Assembly: GCA_037974665.1 (NCBI GenBank)
Contig: CM075783.1
Location: 12,357,762-12,421,761, forward strand
Length of the DNA stretch: 64,000 nucleotides
Reading direction: 5' to 3'
DNA from: Ehretia macrophylla
Taxonomy: Eukaryota; Streptophyta; Magnoliopsida; Boraginales; Ehretiaceae
Below the pieces are notes generated by a model that ran no database searches, was not told where the DNA came from, and saw only the letters and a program-made list of their open reading frames with translations. Below are positions 23,934 to 40,392 of this stretch, piece by piece; within the stretch, counting starts at the first letter, position 1, and every line of letters starts with the position of its first letter. The position numbers and the translations under genes were made by a program.

Positions 23934-26449
23934 CCTTGTTTTTTTTTCTCTGCTTTTGATTAAGTCAATCTGCTTTTTGAAAATAAAAATATCACCCCCA
24001 TAAAAAATCGAAGAGAGCAATAAAAATGGATCAAGATCATGGCCACATACACACGAAGGAAAACTTGCTACACTGGAGCTTTCTGCCGATGCTTGTCGAA
24101 AGTCTATACCGACCACACCATGAAAAAAGTAAGCTCTCATAGTTATCTAACTAGTGAGGATTTAACGATTATAAAGTGTTATAACTAGTATTATTTTTTT
24201 TTACAAAGAGAAATTTATTTTAGTATATTAAATTCATTTTAAAGTTATAAATCTCATTCAGTCACTGTTAGAGTTACTTTTCATTGAAGGTGCAATATCT
24301 ACTCGCCTCAAATTTTTTTTTTTAAAGATATATATATTTTAAAAATATTTTTAAATTAAAAAATTAATTGAGCTCTCATTGCAAAAATTATCTATATATA
24401 AATATTAAATTATTTGACTTTAATCCTCGCTAAACGAAAATCTTAAATCTATTTTTATTCTAGCATATTTCAAGTTAAACAAATGTAGATAATATTTGAA
24501 TATATATTTTAATTAGAACAAATTATTATTTAATTACATGTCAAAATTATTTTACTATCAATTTATTAGTTGTTTTTCAAGAGGATCCATTCCCTCATCT
24601 AGCACGAGCTTTTATATCTCTTTAGATTTCCGGCAAGTGGTGACATCTGACAAGTGATAAGATGAGGCTCACAATTCAAGAGCAACTTACATCAGTAACG
24701 GGTCCCCATCATTAACTATTATTGTCCTTTTCTGGAACTGAAAGGTTGTTTTTTTTCTCTTTTTTTTTTGTCATAGAAATGTTGTTTTTTACAATTATTT
24801 TATTGAGTTACGACCTGTTCTATATAATTCTAAACCATATCTTATGTCACCATCATTGTTTTTTCTTGCATTTTATTACAACCATATATATTAAGAAGAA
24901 TATTAATGTCTGTACATTCACTTTATACGCTACTGTACATGCACAGGCATATGAATAGTGATAATATCTTTTTGGCTTTGTAGTTGCTGTATGTGTGGAG
25001 GTGATTTGCTGACATATTCAATCTTGGAAAATTCATTAATCCATTTTTTTTTTATTATCCTTTTTTTTTTTTTTGATGTCAACTGTTCAACTTTGATGGG
25101 GTCGTGTAGGTCAAGCTGTACGTTAATGGAGTTATAAGCAGCGTCCATTTCTCTTTTACTTGTACAAGTTGATCTACTTATTCTTCTCCAAAAAGGGTGT
25201 GTGGAGAGTCATCTGGAAGCTATTTTTTTTCCATTTGGAGAGGAATATTTTTCAAGAAGAAAAGGTTGATTTGCTCATTTGAAGATGATTTATTGTTTTC
25301 ATTGTTGTTAAGCATGTTTTGTCTTTGTTAAATTCTCTGTGATTTAATGAATGACATGTTTAAACTATTCTGATCCTGACCCCTCAACCCCTTTAATGAG
25401 ATCTTGCTATAAGCTCTTGAATATTGCACTTGAAATTCTTTATTTTGGCTTACCAAACCAAATTAAACATTTTTTTTTTCAATAGGAAGAGTCGGTTATA
25501 TAGATCTAGTTATTGATTTCTGTTTAGAGTCGTCTAGGGGACACCCAATGACGTGTTTTACGCACATTGTTGTTTGCCTAGTGCAACCATTCTCGTTTAT
25601 TCGAGTTGGGACCAGCAATGCTAGAGATACAACCCCTAACACAGACGAGTTTTATTTTGGCTTTGACTAGCAATTTTTTTGGGTTGGCTTGAAATTAGTC
25701 TTTTCTTTCTTTAATTGCCTCAGAAAGCTATGTGAAAACACTTCGTATTTTTGGTTGGTTATGAGTTGTTTAAGTTGTCTTTTCATCTGCTTGGTACTTT
25801 AATACGCGTATTATTTTAATGCAGTGTAGAAAATTTCATAGGTCAAGGACCGTACATCTTTTAAAAAAAAATGTTTTTGAAGACAATGATTTTTCAATTT
25901 GTCAATATAAATAGCTGACCCCCTTTGGAATTTGATTTACCATGTTTACAAGATCTAGCTATGTTCGTATTTTGTTTTAAAGCTCTTCTTGTATCGCTTT
26001 GAATTCCATATTCGAAGTTGCGATTGGAACTATTCGTTAAAGAAAACAAGATCTAGCTATATTCATATCTTTTTGGAGCTCTTATTGTACTAGTGTGTTT
26101 AAAGTGGTATGCTTTGCGTCTTAGTAATTCTGTTCTGTGATTTATTATCTCAGATGACTTTATATCACCATCACTGGATTTCAATTGTTACAAATTCAGC
26201 TGTTATAATCTGGAGGCCTTTTATTTGTTGGCTAATTATTTGGACACTTTACTGAAAAAATATTTTAGTAAATGGTTTACTCATTTTGTTTTCTGCAATT
26301 TGTCTAATTTTTGCCAATTTTGGAAATGACATTGCTAGGAATCTTATTAACCTGTTTCTTTTTCTTACATGTTGGCCTTGTTGGATTTTTTGCCATTTCG
26401 TGAAACATATTGACCTCTTCTTTTTTGGTTTTTTCCCCTTTGATGCAGA
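23934..26449. promoter_or_regulatory. Upstream region of the MAP kinase gene
   Basis: No coding gene is recognised. It must contain the promoter and probably 5'-UTR sequence of the kinase gene, because a likely splice acceptor (TTTGATGCAG) sits at 26440-26449. Several T-rich tracts occur at 24750-25080. A precise TATA box or start site could not be picked with confidence. Confidence 0.35.
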
Positions 26450-26504
26450 CAGGTTTTTTCTATCCAGCAATCAATAAGAACCTTCTTACCGGAAGCTGAT
26501 ATAC

Positions 26505-30921
<4,417 letters not shown>

Positions 30922-31717
30922 AAGGACGTGATAATGAGGTAAGTCTAAGCAGAGTCTTGTGACAGAACTCATATAGCAATCACATTCGTTTCAAATCGTA
31001 GTATTACCCCCAATTTGGTTTCATTGGACCTCTCCTTTGAAAAGGAATTTTCTAATCTGAATATCTCAACGAAAGTTAATTGTTCTCTTGCTTCTTATCA
31101 TCAATGATAAAAAGTAAGGGCTTGTCGTCCTATCCTTTTTAAATTGAGCTCATTAGACTGCAATGCAGACCAAAATGCAAGCATGAATTAACAATGCGCA
31201 AATTCTAACTCTATTTTTCTCCAGGATATGCTATCGAGGCAGATGAAACGGAAAAGCAGATATTGAAGCAGGTCTGCAAGCTAACTCTCTCTTGATGTGC
31301 GCTACATCTTACATAGGTGATACTGACTGCATTGTATCTCCATTTATGTATTACTATTGGTATGAAAACCGGAGTTCATTTCTGTCTTGTTGATTTATTC
31401 CTGTTGGTGAAACCATCAACAGTTCTGCCGAATATCGCTGCTAAGCAGATGACTGCTCTAATATACATTTGTCGAAGACTGTTAAATTGCGATGTTCGCG
31501 GCTCTCTATTATGCCTGCCTACAATATCTTTGAAATGTATCAATATTGTCGTAGTTGCAAACTTTTATATCTTTTGTATTGCTTGGAAGGAAATCTAGTC
31601 GCGACACGAAACACCCTTCTTGTGATTGCATGAAGAAAGCCAGAAGCTACAATTCGCTCAGCTAAAGCTGGTATTGTGTCCAGAATGTTGCATTAAGTAG
31701 CATAAAGTTACGGAAAT
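30922..31717 (+). other. Probable 3' UTR and lost C-terminal tail of the kinase gene
   Basis: A donor (ATGAGGTAAGT, about 30934-30944) and an acceptor (TTTCTCCAG, ending about 31224) suggest one more spliced exon from about 31225. Its bases can be read as an acidic tail (AIEADETEK) only in a frame not joined to the preceding exon, so as it stands this part is 3' UTR. No poly(A) site was fixed. Confidence 0.45.
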
Positions 31718-31850
31718 TTCTTCCATGTGGCCGGATGGTCCGAAAATCCTATATGGCTTCCAGCAACCGGATGGAAGCAAATTCACAAGGAGGGGTCTTG
31801 GATTTTCTTCCGTCCGGATCATCCGGGTTGCTGGATGGAAGTCTTTCCCT
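31718..31850. repeat. Short GC-richer quasi-palindrome
   Basis: CTTCCATGTGGCCGGATGG and CTTCCAGCAACCGGATGG face complements near 31815-31847 (CATCCGGGTTGCTGGATGG). The result is a foldback of about 130 bp with imperfect arms. It may be a MITE remnant downstream of the kinase gene. Confidence 0.45.
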
Positions 31851-32104
31851 TGAGTAACACAAAATCTTCAAAATATCTGCACAAGTTTGTGTGCATGATG
31901 GCAATTGGCATTGCATTCACATGTTATGGTTTTTCACTTGGGTACCCACAAGGGCCTAGAAGTGGTTAATCATAAATCATGGTAATTGACACTGATCTCT
32001 AGTTAAAGACTTGTTATATTTTGAAATAGCAGGGGTCCTATACATTACAATATACCTCCTAGCAAAATAATTAAATGCTTTATGAATCTTAGATGTATTT
32101 AAAA

Positions 32105-32500
32105 GGGAAAATGTGACAAATGGTGTTTACTATTTTTTCAAAATTTTAAATTTGTTATTATTATTTAAAATTAGTCAATTTAGTCTTTATTATTTTTAAA
32201 CAAGTTTAAATTCTTTCTTATTGTTTAAAATTAATCAATTTAGTCTTTATTATTTCTTAGAAAATTTTAATTTAGTCTTCAAATAGGGTTCACGTGTAGG
32301 GACTAAATTAAAAAAAAAATTCGGTAGAGACTAAATTAATTTTTTTGAAAAACAATAAGGATTAAATTGAATAATTTTGAACAATATGGATGAATTTAAA
32401 TTTTTTTGGAAAATAATAAGGATTAATTTAATTAATTTTGAACAATAGGGACATTTAAAATTTTAATGAAACAATAGGGATTATTTGTATATCTTTTCTT
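32105..32500. mobile_element. Foldback non-autonomous element (probable Mutator-type MITE)
   Basis: The left arm (GGGAAAATGTGACAAATGG, then CAATTTAGTCTTTATTATT repeats) is mirrored on the right by ACTAAATT and CAATAGGGA blocks. Arms are about 170-190 bp with internal near-repeats. No clean target duplication was found and the outer borders are approximate. Confidence 0.55.
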
Positions 32501-34564
32501 ATATAAAACTTCTTATGCACAAAATAGATAAATCTAAAAACAGCTCAAGAATTCATTTAGTTTTTTTGTGTATAAATCATTAGTCAAAAGAAGGCAATTT
32601 TTTGTTTTGGTTACTTATAGATATAGTGTTTTTTTGCATTTATCCTTTGTTTTCATTTACTAGTAAACAATGCATATGTGCCATATTTCAAGGAAGAAAC
32701 TGCAAGTATAATCTGTTTCGGGATGGCAAAAAGTATATTTTCAAGGAAAGAAGGCAACCATTAGCCCTCGAAAGCCTGATATGGTTCCTTACGTAACGAG
32801 TTCATTTATCTCGATAACTATATTTTTAAAATTGTAACATTCCCACGACATATAAGTTACTAATAAGTTTTTTCTCAAAGCAAGTTCGCCGCCACTAAAT
32901 GAGTACACACTTTGAACTTGGGTGTCTAGATCCGCCACTGAATACATACATGATCACTTTGACCAAAAAAAAATTAAGAACCAAACTTTAATCTGCCTCT
33001 TCATTGTCACAAGTGTTGAGAATGGATAGCCCAAAGGCTTTCTGGATTCTGATTTGTCATTATGTATAAGAGGGAAAGAGAATAAGAAAAAGAAGAAAAG
33101 AAAAAGAAAATGAGACCATTTCGCCCGTATAATAATTCTTTACAGGACTGTAAAAATAGTTTAATAACTTTTAAAATAATTTATCTAACTTTTATTGTTT
33201 GGTGATGTATATTATAGGTCACACATAATTGAAAAGAGTTTTCACAAATTAAAAGATAAGAGTCACTAAATAATTATACAATATACCACATGCAATGAGA
33301 AAAAACATCGATATACAATTTGACCTACACCTTCATATTCTGGGCAATAATAGCCCTCTATATTATTAGACTTCATCCACGCAGTTAGTTAGGGGCGGAG
33401 CTAAAAATTTAATAGTTGAGGTCAATATATTTTTTAAACGATACTACATAAATTTTTTTAAAAAAAATAGGGACGACTAGTAATTTTTTTTTTCCCTCCA
33501 TGTCCTTCTCCTTCTCTCTTCATGCCATATTAGATAAGGAATCAAAATACTTAAACCCTGTCTCACTCTATGTTCAGAAAAGAATGGTCAATTGATATGA
33601 GAGGCATCTTCTGAATTTAGTGATAACCAAGTTTAAATAATGTCTATTTTTTTTTTTTTTTGATTCAAAAGAGATATAAATCGTACAACACATTTTATAA
33701 GATGTCACCAACAAAAAATGATCTCGCAATATTTCAAACTCAGAACGAGTGACATAATACTAAACCAAAAACTTGTAGGTTTAAATATTATCAATTTGGT
33801 ATAATGCTTCCTTCGTGTTTGGCGTAAGCTGCTATCTTCCTTGTACATTTGTCAATATGTTGCTTATTTTTCTTCAATTCTTAGCCTATAATTCTAAGTG
33901 TTCATGTTGCCTTTTTAAAGATATTACTCTTTCGATTTGTCGTATCTTTCACAAAATGATATACTATTGTTGATGCTTGTAACACCATCCACTTAAAAAA
34001 ATAAAAATAAAAAACCCAATTTAATGGTCCGTTACGATAACATGTAAGCCCTTTTTAATATTCAATTTGAAAAATGAAAAAAAAACTGTTGCAAAAGGTC
34101 TTTTATTGCAACGCTTTTTTGAACCCGTTGTATAATTTAAAATTTTTACAATGCTTTTATTTAATCACAACGGCTATCCCTTTGTGTTAAAAAATCACTC
34201 ATTAAATTACTTTTTTGCCACAGTGTTAAAATTATAATTTGATTGCAAGGTTTAAAAAATTGTTGTTTATTATTTACAAAAAAAAAATATTACAACATAA
34301 CCATATACAATGGTGAAAGTCATTTATGTTCGATGTTTTTAGCCTTTTTAAATAATTTTAAGTGTTGCAAGATAAAAAAAATGTGGTAGTGTATGTAGGC
34401 TGCACGCTAAAAATGGTAAGATTAATACATGCAATATTTTGGTAGTTCAATGGTTTTGACAACTTTTCACGGTTGACTTTTTGCTAAATAAGCAAGTGAC
34501 TCTATTAAATCTAAAAATCTCTGTACAACCAAAAGAATGCTCAGCTAGAGTTGGCATTTGGGTT
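32501..34564. other. Gene-poor AT-rich spacer with a possible CACTA end
   Basis: No coding feature. Near 34090-34391 the minus strand begins CACTACCACATTTTTTTT and carries repeated GCAA(C)-type motifs, like the terminal and subterminal part of a CACTA transposon. No partner end was found, so this is a weak call. The rest is AT-rich noncoding sequence. Confidence 0.3.
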
Positions 34565-34679
34565 GGGCCGACACAGGCCTAATTCAACTCAGCACATGAA
34601 AATTTAGACCCAACCCAGCTTGTTTGAAAATGGGTTCGACTCAGCCCATCCCACCATATATAGGTAGGCCAAACTGGGT

Positions 34680-36949
34680 TGTGATGCCCCGATTTCTCGC
34701 GAAACCAGGAACCTCTAAAACGACCCGAACCAAACCCGAGGCACGAATACAAGGGAAAACGGACAGAGTTTTCCCTGTACTTAGGTCAACCAACACTTGC
34801 TTAAACCACTCAACATCCAAGCATTCACAATAATAAAAACATAGTAGACTCTACATTACATCAACTCTTTAACATTACAACCTAACTTAACTCATTACAA
34901 AGTATGACTAACAACATCATTACATACATCTTTACATTGATTCTTATACTTGTTACATTCTCTTGGCAAAATTATAAACTAACACATAAGTCATACTTAT
35001 ACTTCTCTTGCACTTAGCCAAGTCCTCGGGTTCACCTGTAGCATGCAAAAACGAGGGTGAGCTAAACAGGCTCAGTGAGGAACGATACGAGTGTTTTGGA
35101 AACCTTATCCTGAAACTCTTTCGCACGTTGGATAACATATCATATAGATAATCAAGTATTTCACACTCGCATAAACACTTTGAGAACTCAAGTTAACTTA
35201 CACATTGTGAAACACTAGCTTACACGAAGAAACACATGCACGAATGTTTACAAGATATATCGCTTTGACACATAAAGGAAGAGAATACAATACCCCTTGT
35301 TTGTTGCTCGAAGCCTCGCTATCACGAACAAGTAACATGAAACACCTAAATACTAGCCGGCATCCAACCTTGTCACTCCCACTTGTGCACTCCGGAAGTA
35401 CACAGTTCTACGACCTAAACTCGAAATGATATACGCGGATCATACGAGAAGGGAATTGCACATGGTAGTCAAGTTAGCACCGGTAAGCCAATGCCGCCCT
35501 AGTGTTCCAAGACGCTACCATCGCATAAGGTTTGCAACCCTTCGCATCGCTTACACATATACATGCACATATAACACATAGTTCGCATTCGCATTCACAT
35601 CGCAACACATCTCATTCACATATACTTATAACCACGTTTCACGTACTTATAACAAAAGAGAGAAACCACAAAGGAGGTTATCACGCAATCACATTAAGCA
35701 TTTAACATCGCATTCAATAAGTAACCAAGTAAAGATAGGTGCATAATACATTTAAGCCTAAAGCGACCACTATAAACACATAGCTACGCACTGGTCCAAC
35801 TTAATCAATTCAGTTACCTATCTACAGGACCTTAAAATAATCTGATTTTGGTATAGAATTAAATTTCATCGAAATTAGATAACTTTAGAATCAAACGGAT
35901 CTCAATTCGGAGTTGAAATAACCAAGATATGGCCTTCCGAAAATTATTGCGCAAAGCTGAAAAGAAAACCCATCCGGGCGACATAGCCCTCATCCAGGCG
36001 ACCAGATCCGACTTGTATTGCCCGATAGAGAGTTCCCATCCGGGCGACATAGCATGCATCCGGGCGACCGGATCTGACTTGTATCGCCCGGATCCGACCT
36101 AAAACACACGAATTTCATGATTTTTACACCAAACTCTTGATTTTCATGCAAAGCTAGCTACATATACAATTCCTACACTTCACCTAGCTCAAGAACACAC
36201 ACAAGAACACCAAGCTAGCATCATATATTCACCAATGACCATATCACTTATTTTCAAAACAACAAATAAACTCAAGAACACATAAATGGCTCATCAACTC
36301 CAATTTTTTCATAGAATCAACTACAACAAGCATCAAGAATACATGCTCTAGCATTAACATCACCAAATAAACACAAACATGCAAGAACATAAACTTTCCT
36401 CACCTTAGAAAATGTTGAAACAAGATAAAGTAATCTGATAGAAAGCTTGCACAAGTTGAGGAGAGTTCAAATCTATAATATGAGCCTTTGGCTCCACTTC
36501 TACACCCTCCAAATAGCTCAAAATGCAAGAAACACACTATTTCTTTCTCTCCCTCACTTCACTCGACCAAACTAGGGCTTTTGTGAGCATTTTTGGTCAT
36601 CTTATTGCTATTTATAATTATCTAAAGATGGTCAAATAAAAGGTCAAAGCAAGACAACTAACCTAGGTGAGTAATGACTAAAATGCCCAACCATTGTCTC
36701 TTTATTACTATTTTACCCTTAGAAAATATCTTAAATTGCTAATGACCAAATACTCTTGTTATTTTGCTCATATCACCCTTCTACCCCTTCTAGAAGATTG
36801 GCTAATGTGAAAAGACTATTTTACCCTTCTAACAATTTATGGGTGAAATGCACTCAAAATCATACAGAATGTAAGTTTGAATGCACAGATAAGTTCAAGC
36901 AAATGAAATGAGCAATTTAAATATGTATGATGCATGTTGGGGCCTCACA
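34680..36949 (+). mobile_element. Solo LTR, third full copy of the family
   Basis: Starts TGTGATGCCCCGATTTCTCG and ends TTGGGGCCTCACA. TGGGT is duplicated at 34675-34679 and 36950-36954. The early ACGGACAGAGTTTTCCCT block matches the LTR at 1001. At 2270 bp it is the shortest of the three. It interrupts a CAGCCCA-rich repeat (34565-34679 and 36955-37140). No coding frame is recognised. Confidence 0.87.
35971..36102 (+). repeat. Two-unit GC-rich minisatellite inside the LTR
   Basis: A 66-bp unit starting CATCCGGGCGACATAGC occurs at 35971 and 36037, with an internal CATCC(A/G)GGCGACC sub-repeat. It is much more GC-rich than the surrounding LTR. Confidence 0.7.
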
Positions 36950-37400
36950 TGGGTCATATTTTTTGACTCAGCACATTTGTGCCCAAGCCCAGCCTGGCTC
37001 AGCCCAACCCAACTCAAACCCAACACAGGTCCAACTCAGCCCATAAGCTCAGCCCAGTCCAGCTCATGCACAATTCGAGCCCAAATAAAGCCCATCATGA
37101 GTCCAACTCAGGCCCATCACAATATAAGCACAATTAGAGCCTATTTATTACACAAATTGAATATTATGCATTATGACTAATAACTTTTTTTTAGATAAGT
37201 TAAAAAAATATAATAATAACAAATAACAAATTTATTTTTTAAGATGATACAAAATAACCTGTTATCAAATCTTTTCTATGATATTGTAATTTACAACTTG
37301 CAACTTTAATTCAAAACATATATGTATATAAAGTCAGAATTAAAAAAAGTGATAAAGTCTACACTTTTTTCACTTTTTAGGAGCTTAGCTAGACTAAAAA

Positions 37401-37521
<121 letters not shown>

Positions 37522-37556
37522 TGTATACATATACTGATATTATGCATTATAGCTCA

Positions 37557-38417
37557 GTGAGTTTGGGTATTGAGTTTGCACGCTCAAAAAAGGGGATCTT
37601 CATGTCTCAAAGAAAATATGCACTTGATATTCTACAAGACTCAGGGCTACTTGGTGCACGTCCAGACTCTTTTTCGATTGAACAAAACTTGGCACTTACA
37701 CCCACAGACGGAGCATTGTTGAAGGATCCAACTAAATATAGGAGGTTAGTTGGAAGACTGATATATCTCACTGTTACTAGACCAGATATCGTCTACTCTA
37801 TTCGCACTTTGAGACAGTTTATGCATGAGCCACGGAAACCGCATTGGGTGCAGCCATGCGAATCCTTAAGTACATCAAAGGGACTCCTGGTCAAGGTTTA
37901 TTATTTCCTGTTGATAATAAACTAGATTTGAGAGCCTTTTGTGATTCTGAGTGGGGAAGATGTCGTGCCACAAGAAGATCAGTCACAGGTTATTGTATTT
38001 TTCTTGACAGTTCACTCATTTCATGGAAGTCAAAGAAACAAGATAATGTATCCAGATCATCAGCTGAAGCAGAACATCGTGCTATGGAAAACACTTGCCT
38101 AGAGATAAATTGGCTGCGTTATATATTGCAAGATCTACGAGTTCCCCAGGAAACTCCTGCTTCATTGTTTTGTGATAATTAGGCAGCTTTGTATATCGCA
38201 GCAAATCCTGTTATCCACGAACATATCAAGCATATTGAGATAGATTGTCATATAGTTCGAGAAAAATTACAAGCTAGTATGATTCGCCCTACATATGTGC
38301 CTACGCTTTTTTAGTTAGCTGATATATTCACGAAGGCTTTGGGAAAAGATCAATTTGTGAAGTTGCGAGACAAGTTGGGTGTTCATAATCTTCACTCTCT
38401 AACTTGAGGGGGAATAT
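37557..38417 (+). pseudogene. Ty1-copia pol remnant (end of RT and RNase H)
   Basis: Copia polyprotein C-terminal part: SLGIEFARSKKGIFMSQRKY, KYRRLVGRLIYLTVTRPDI, then RNase H with FCDSEWGR, SRSSAEAEHRAM and LADIFTKAL. Everything upstream (gag, integrase, most of RT) is missing. There is a frame break near 37850 (PHW / AAMRILKYIKG) and two in-frame TAG codons near 38180 and 38312, both at places where relatives have Gln (CAG). A polypurine tract (GAGGGGGAATA, about 38406-38416) leads into the LTR. It is an immobile 5'-truncated relic. Confidence 0.9.
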
Positions 38418-38600
38418 TGAGAATATATTGTAATTAGTATAGAATATTGTATTTGCCTTAGCTAGGAAAGCCATCCCATAAATTGTGGATCACAGCTTTG
38501 TAGCATTAGATGTAGGTTTTGCCTTTTCTATTGTTTTCGTGTATATATGTACTGCACAACTATCGTTCCTGTAACACAAGAAATATAGAGCCTATCATCA
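38418..38600 (+). mobile_element. Probable 3' LTR of the copia remnant
   Basis: Starts TGAGAATATATTG right after the polypurine tract and probably ends CCTATCATCA. At about 183 bp it is short. The 5' LTR is absent, so the right border is inferred from the TG...CA rule and from where LINE sequence begins. Confidence 0.6.
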
Positions 38601-39514
38601 TTATCCCAGGAACTACCTAGCTCTTATTATTTCATTCAGTAATATCATCCCAGTTGAAAAAGTTATGAACAATCTTGGAAGCACGGAGATAGCGTTGCCA
38701 GATTCTATTTGAGAAACAAGAGTTAAAAAACAAATGGTCACGAGTCTCAATTTGACCATAACAATAGCTGCACTCAGAGATATTTGAGCCCCAAGCAATG
38801 AGCCTATATTTAGTGTAGAGCCTATCCTAAAATGCCAACCAAAGACAGAAGTCGTGCTTAGGTTATCCTTAATAGATGTTTTATTTTGAAGGGCTCTATA
38901 AACAAATTTAGAGCCTTGTTGCTTTTTAAAGTCCCATTTAGAGACCCATGTGTTTTTTAGGATCTCTAAAAAAAAATCATCCCCAGTGAGAGTTCTAAAT
39001 TTAAGGACCCATGGTGGGACCCGCCGCCCCTTCCATTTTTTATTCAGCCAAACTCTATTTTTTTTAAGTTGTCAACTTTTTTTTTTGTTAAAGTTGTCAA
39101 TCAAATATTAGATCTGATTTGTTGAAGAGACCCATGTGGTCTTTGAATTTTTTTGTCTTTTTCTTGAATCTCCATTTTCTTCAACAAAATTGTTGAAAAA
39201 AATAGAGACTAGTCTCTATTTTTGTTAAAATGTGTTAATTTTGAACCAAAATTTTAGATTTGGATCTCTAAAATGTCTATTAGTATTGGTTTTTTTTTTT
39301 TTCAAAAGTCTCTATTTTTGTTAAAAAGTAATAATCACTACAATTTAAAGCTTCTATTGAGAATAGCCTTAGGAGCCATTTCTTTGAACCAAACAAATTT
39401 CCACCATGCAACTTCAGTGAATCGAGCCCTGATAGCTTCATAAGTTGACTTTGCTTGCTGTCTCACGCCTTTTATTTGTTTTGCTAAAAGGGAGTCACAA
39501 AAATCAGCTTAGCC
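38601..39514 (-). pseudogene. LINE (non-LTR retrotransposon) 3' remnant, RT zinc-binding domain
   Basis: On the minus strand, two host-element pieces (39372-39514, then 38601-38857) encode the zf-RVT region that follows the reverse transcriptase of plant LINEs. Visible motifs are EVAWWKFVWFKEMAP, HDFCLWLAF, LIAWGSNISECSYCYG and ETRDHLFFNSC. Reading continues across the MITE at 38861-39368 when it and one TTA copy are removed. At least one stop (after WLAF) is present. The endonuclease and RT domains are not found. Confidence 0.8.
38861..39368. mobile_element. TTA-target MITE within the LINE remnant
   Basis: Begins GGTTATCCTTAATAG and ends TATTGAGAATAGCC. TTA is present at 38858-38860 and 39369-39371. 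Inverted blocks such as AAATTTAGAG and GAGACCCATG occur inside. The ends match the MITE at 15606. It is noncoding. Confidence 0.8.
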
Positions 39515-39517
39515 TTA

Positions 39518-40389
39518 GGGGGCGTTTGGTTCGCAGAATGTTATAAGATTCCTGGTAATGTGAAGTATGGAATATGACATTCCTATGTTTAGTTCGCGGA
39601 ATAAAAAAATATTCATGGGAATGTCACATTCCTGGGAATGCAATATTCCCATGATTTAGCCAATTTCTATTCCCATGTAAGGGGGTGGGAATATCATATT
39701 CCCAAGTCTTGGGAATAACTTTGAAAAAGTAAAAGACCCAAATACCCATCTTAGAAAAAACAAAATTAAAATAGATACAATAAAATAATTCAAAAAATAA
39801 AATAAAATAATGTAAAAAATAATAAAATAATAAAATAAAATCACTAAATAAGTTAAAAATAAATAAAATTAAAAATAAAATAGAAAAAATAAAAAAATAA
39901 AAAATAAAAAAATAAAATAAAAACTACATATTAAAATAGAATAATAAAAATAAAAAATTATAATAAAAAAAATAGTAAGAAAAAAATAAAAAAAAAATAC
40001 AAAAAATAATAAATTTAAGTTTCTAATTTTGAAATGTCAAGTTAAAATTTATAAATTATAAAAATAAATTTACTTTTGTTGTATTAATACGTTAAATATT
40101 TTTTTACTCGCGTCTTAGCAAAAGTATGCAAAATGTATCGTTTTTTTTTGCTAAGTACATGCAAAATGTTTCGTTATTTGTACACTTTGTTTGATATTCT
40201 TGTTTTTCTAAGTTAGGGATATTATTGAAAAATTATTTAAAATTCCTAAGAATATTGAGTTAAACCAAACATAATAAAATAACATTCCTATGAACTTGAC
40301 AAAATATTCCCAATAATATTTTTAACAAACTAAACACTTTTAACCATATTTTCGGGAATAAAAAATCTATCTGTAAACCAAACGCCCCC
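39518..40389. mobile_element. Tourist/PIF-Harbinger-like MITE
   Basis: Ends are GGGGGCGTTTGGTTCGCAGA and, complemented, GGGGGCGTTTGGTTTACAGA. TTA is duplicated at 39515-39517 and 40390-40392. The interior is extremely A-rich (AAAATAAAATAA runs at 39770-40010) and has CATTCC/GGAATG blocks near both ends. It is noncoding. Confidence 0.88.
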
Positions 40390-40392
40390 TTA

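Larger units (their letters stand above)
34565..37140. repeat. CAGCCCA/CCAACTCA-rich repeat split by the LTR
   Basis: Both flanks of the LTR (34565-34679 and 36955-37140) are built of short CT- and CA-rich words such as CTCAGCCCA and CCCAACTCA. This suggests one older repeat or decayed transposon end that the LTR entered. Class unknown. Confidence 0.45.

Noticed and set aside
34010..34391. Complete CACTA transposon
   Set aside because: Only one end-like sequence was seen, with no partner terminus or 3-bp duplication; kept only as a weak note.
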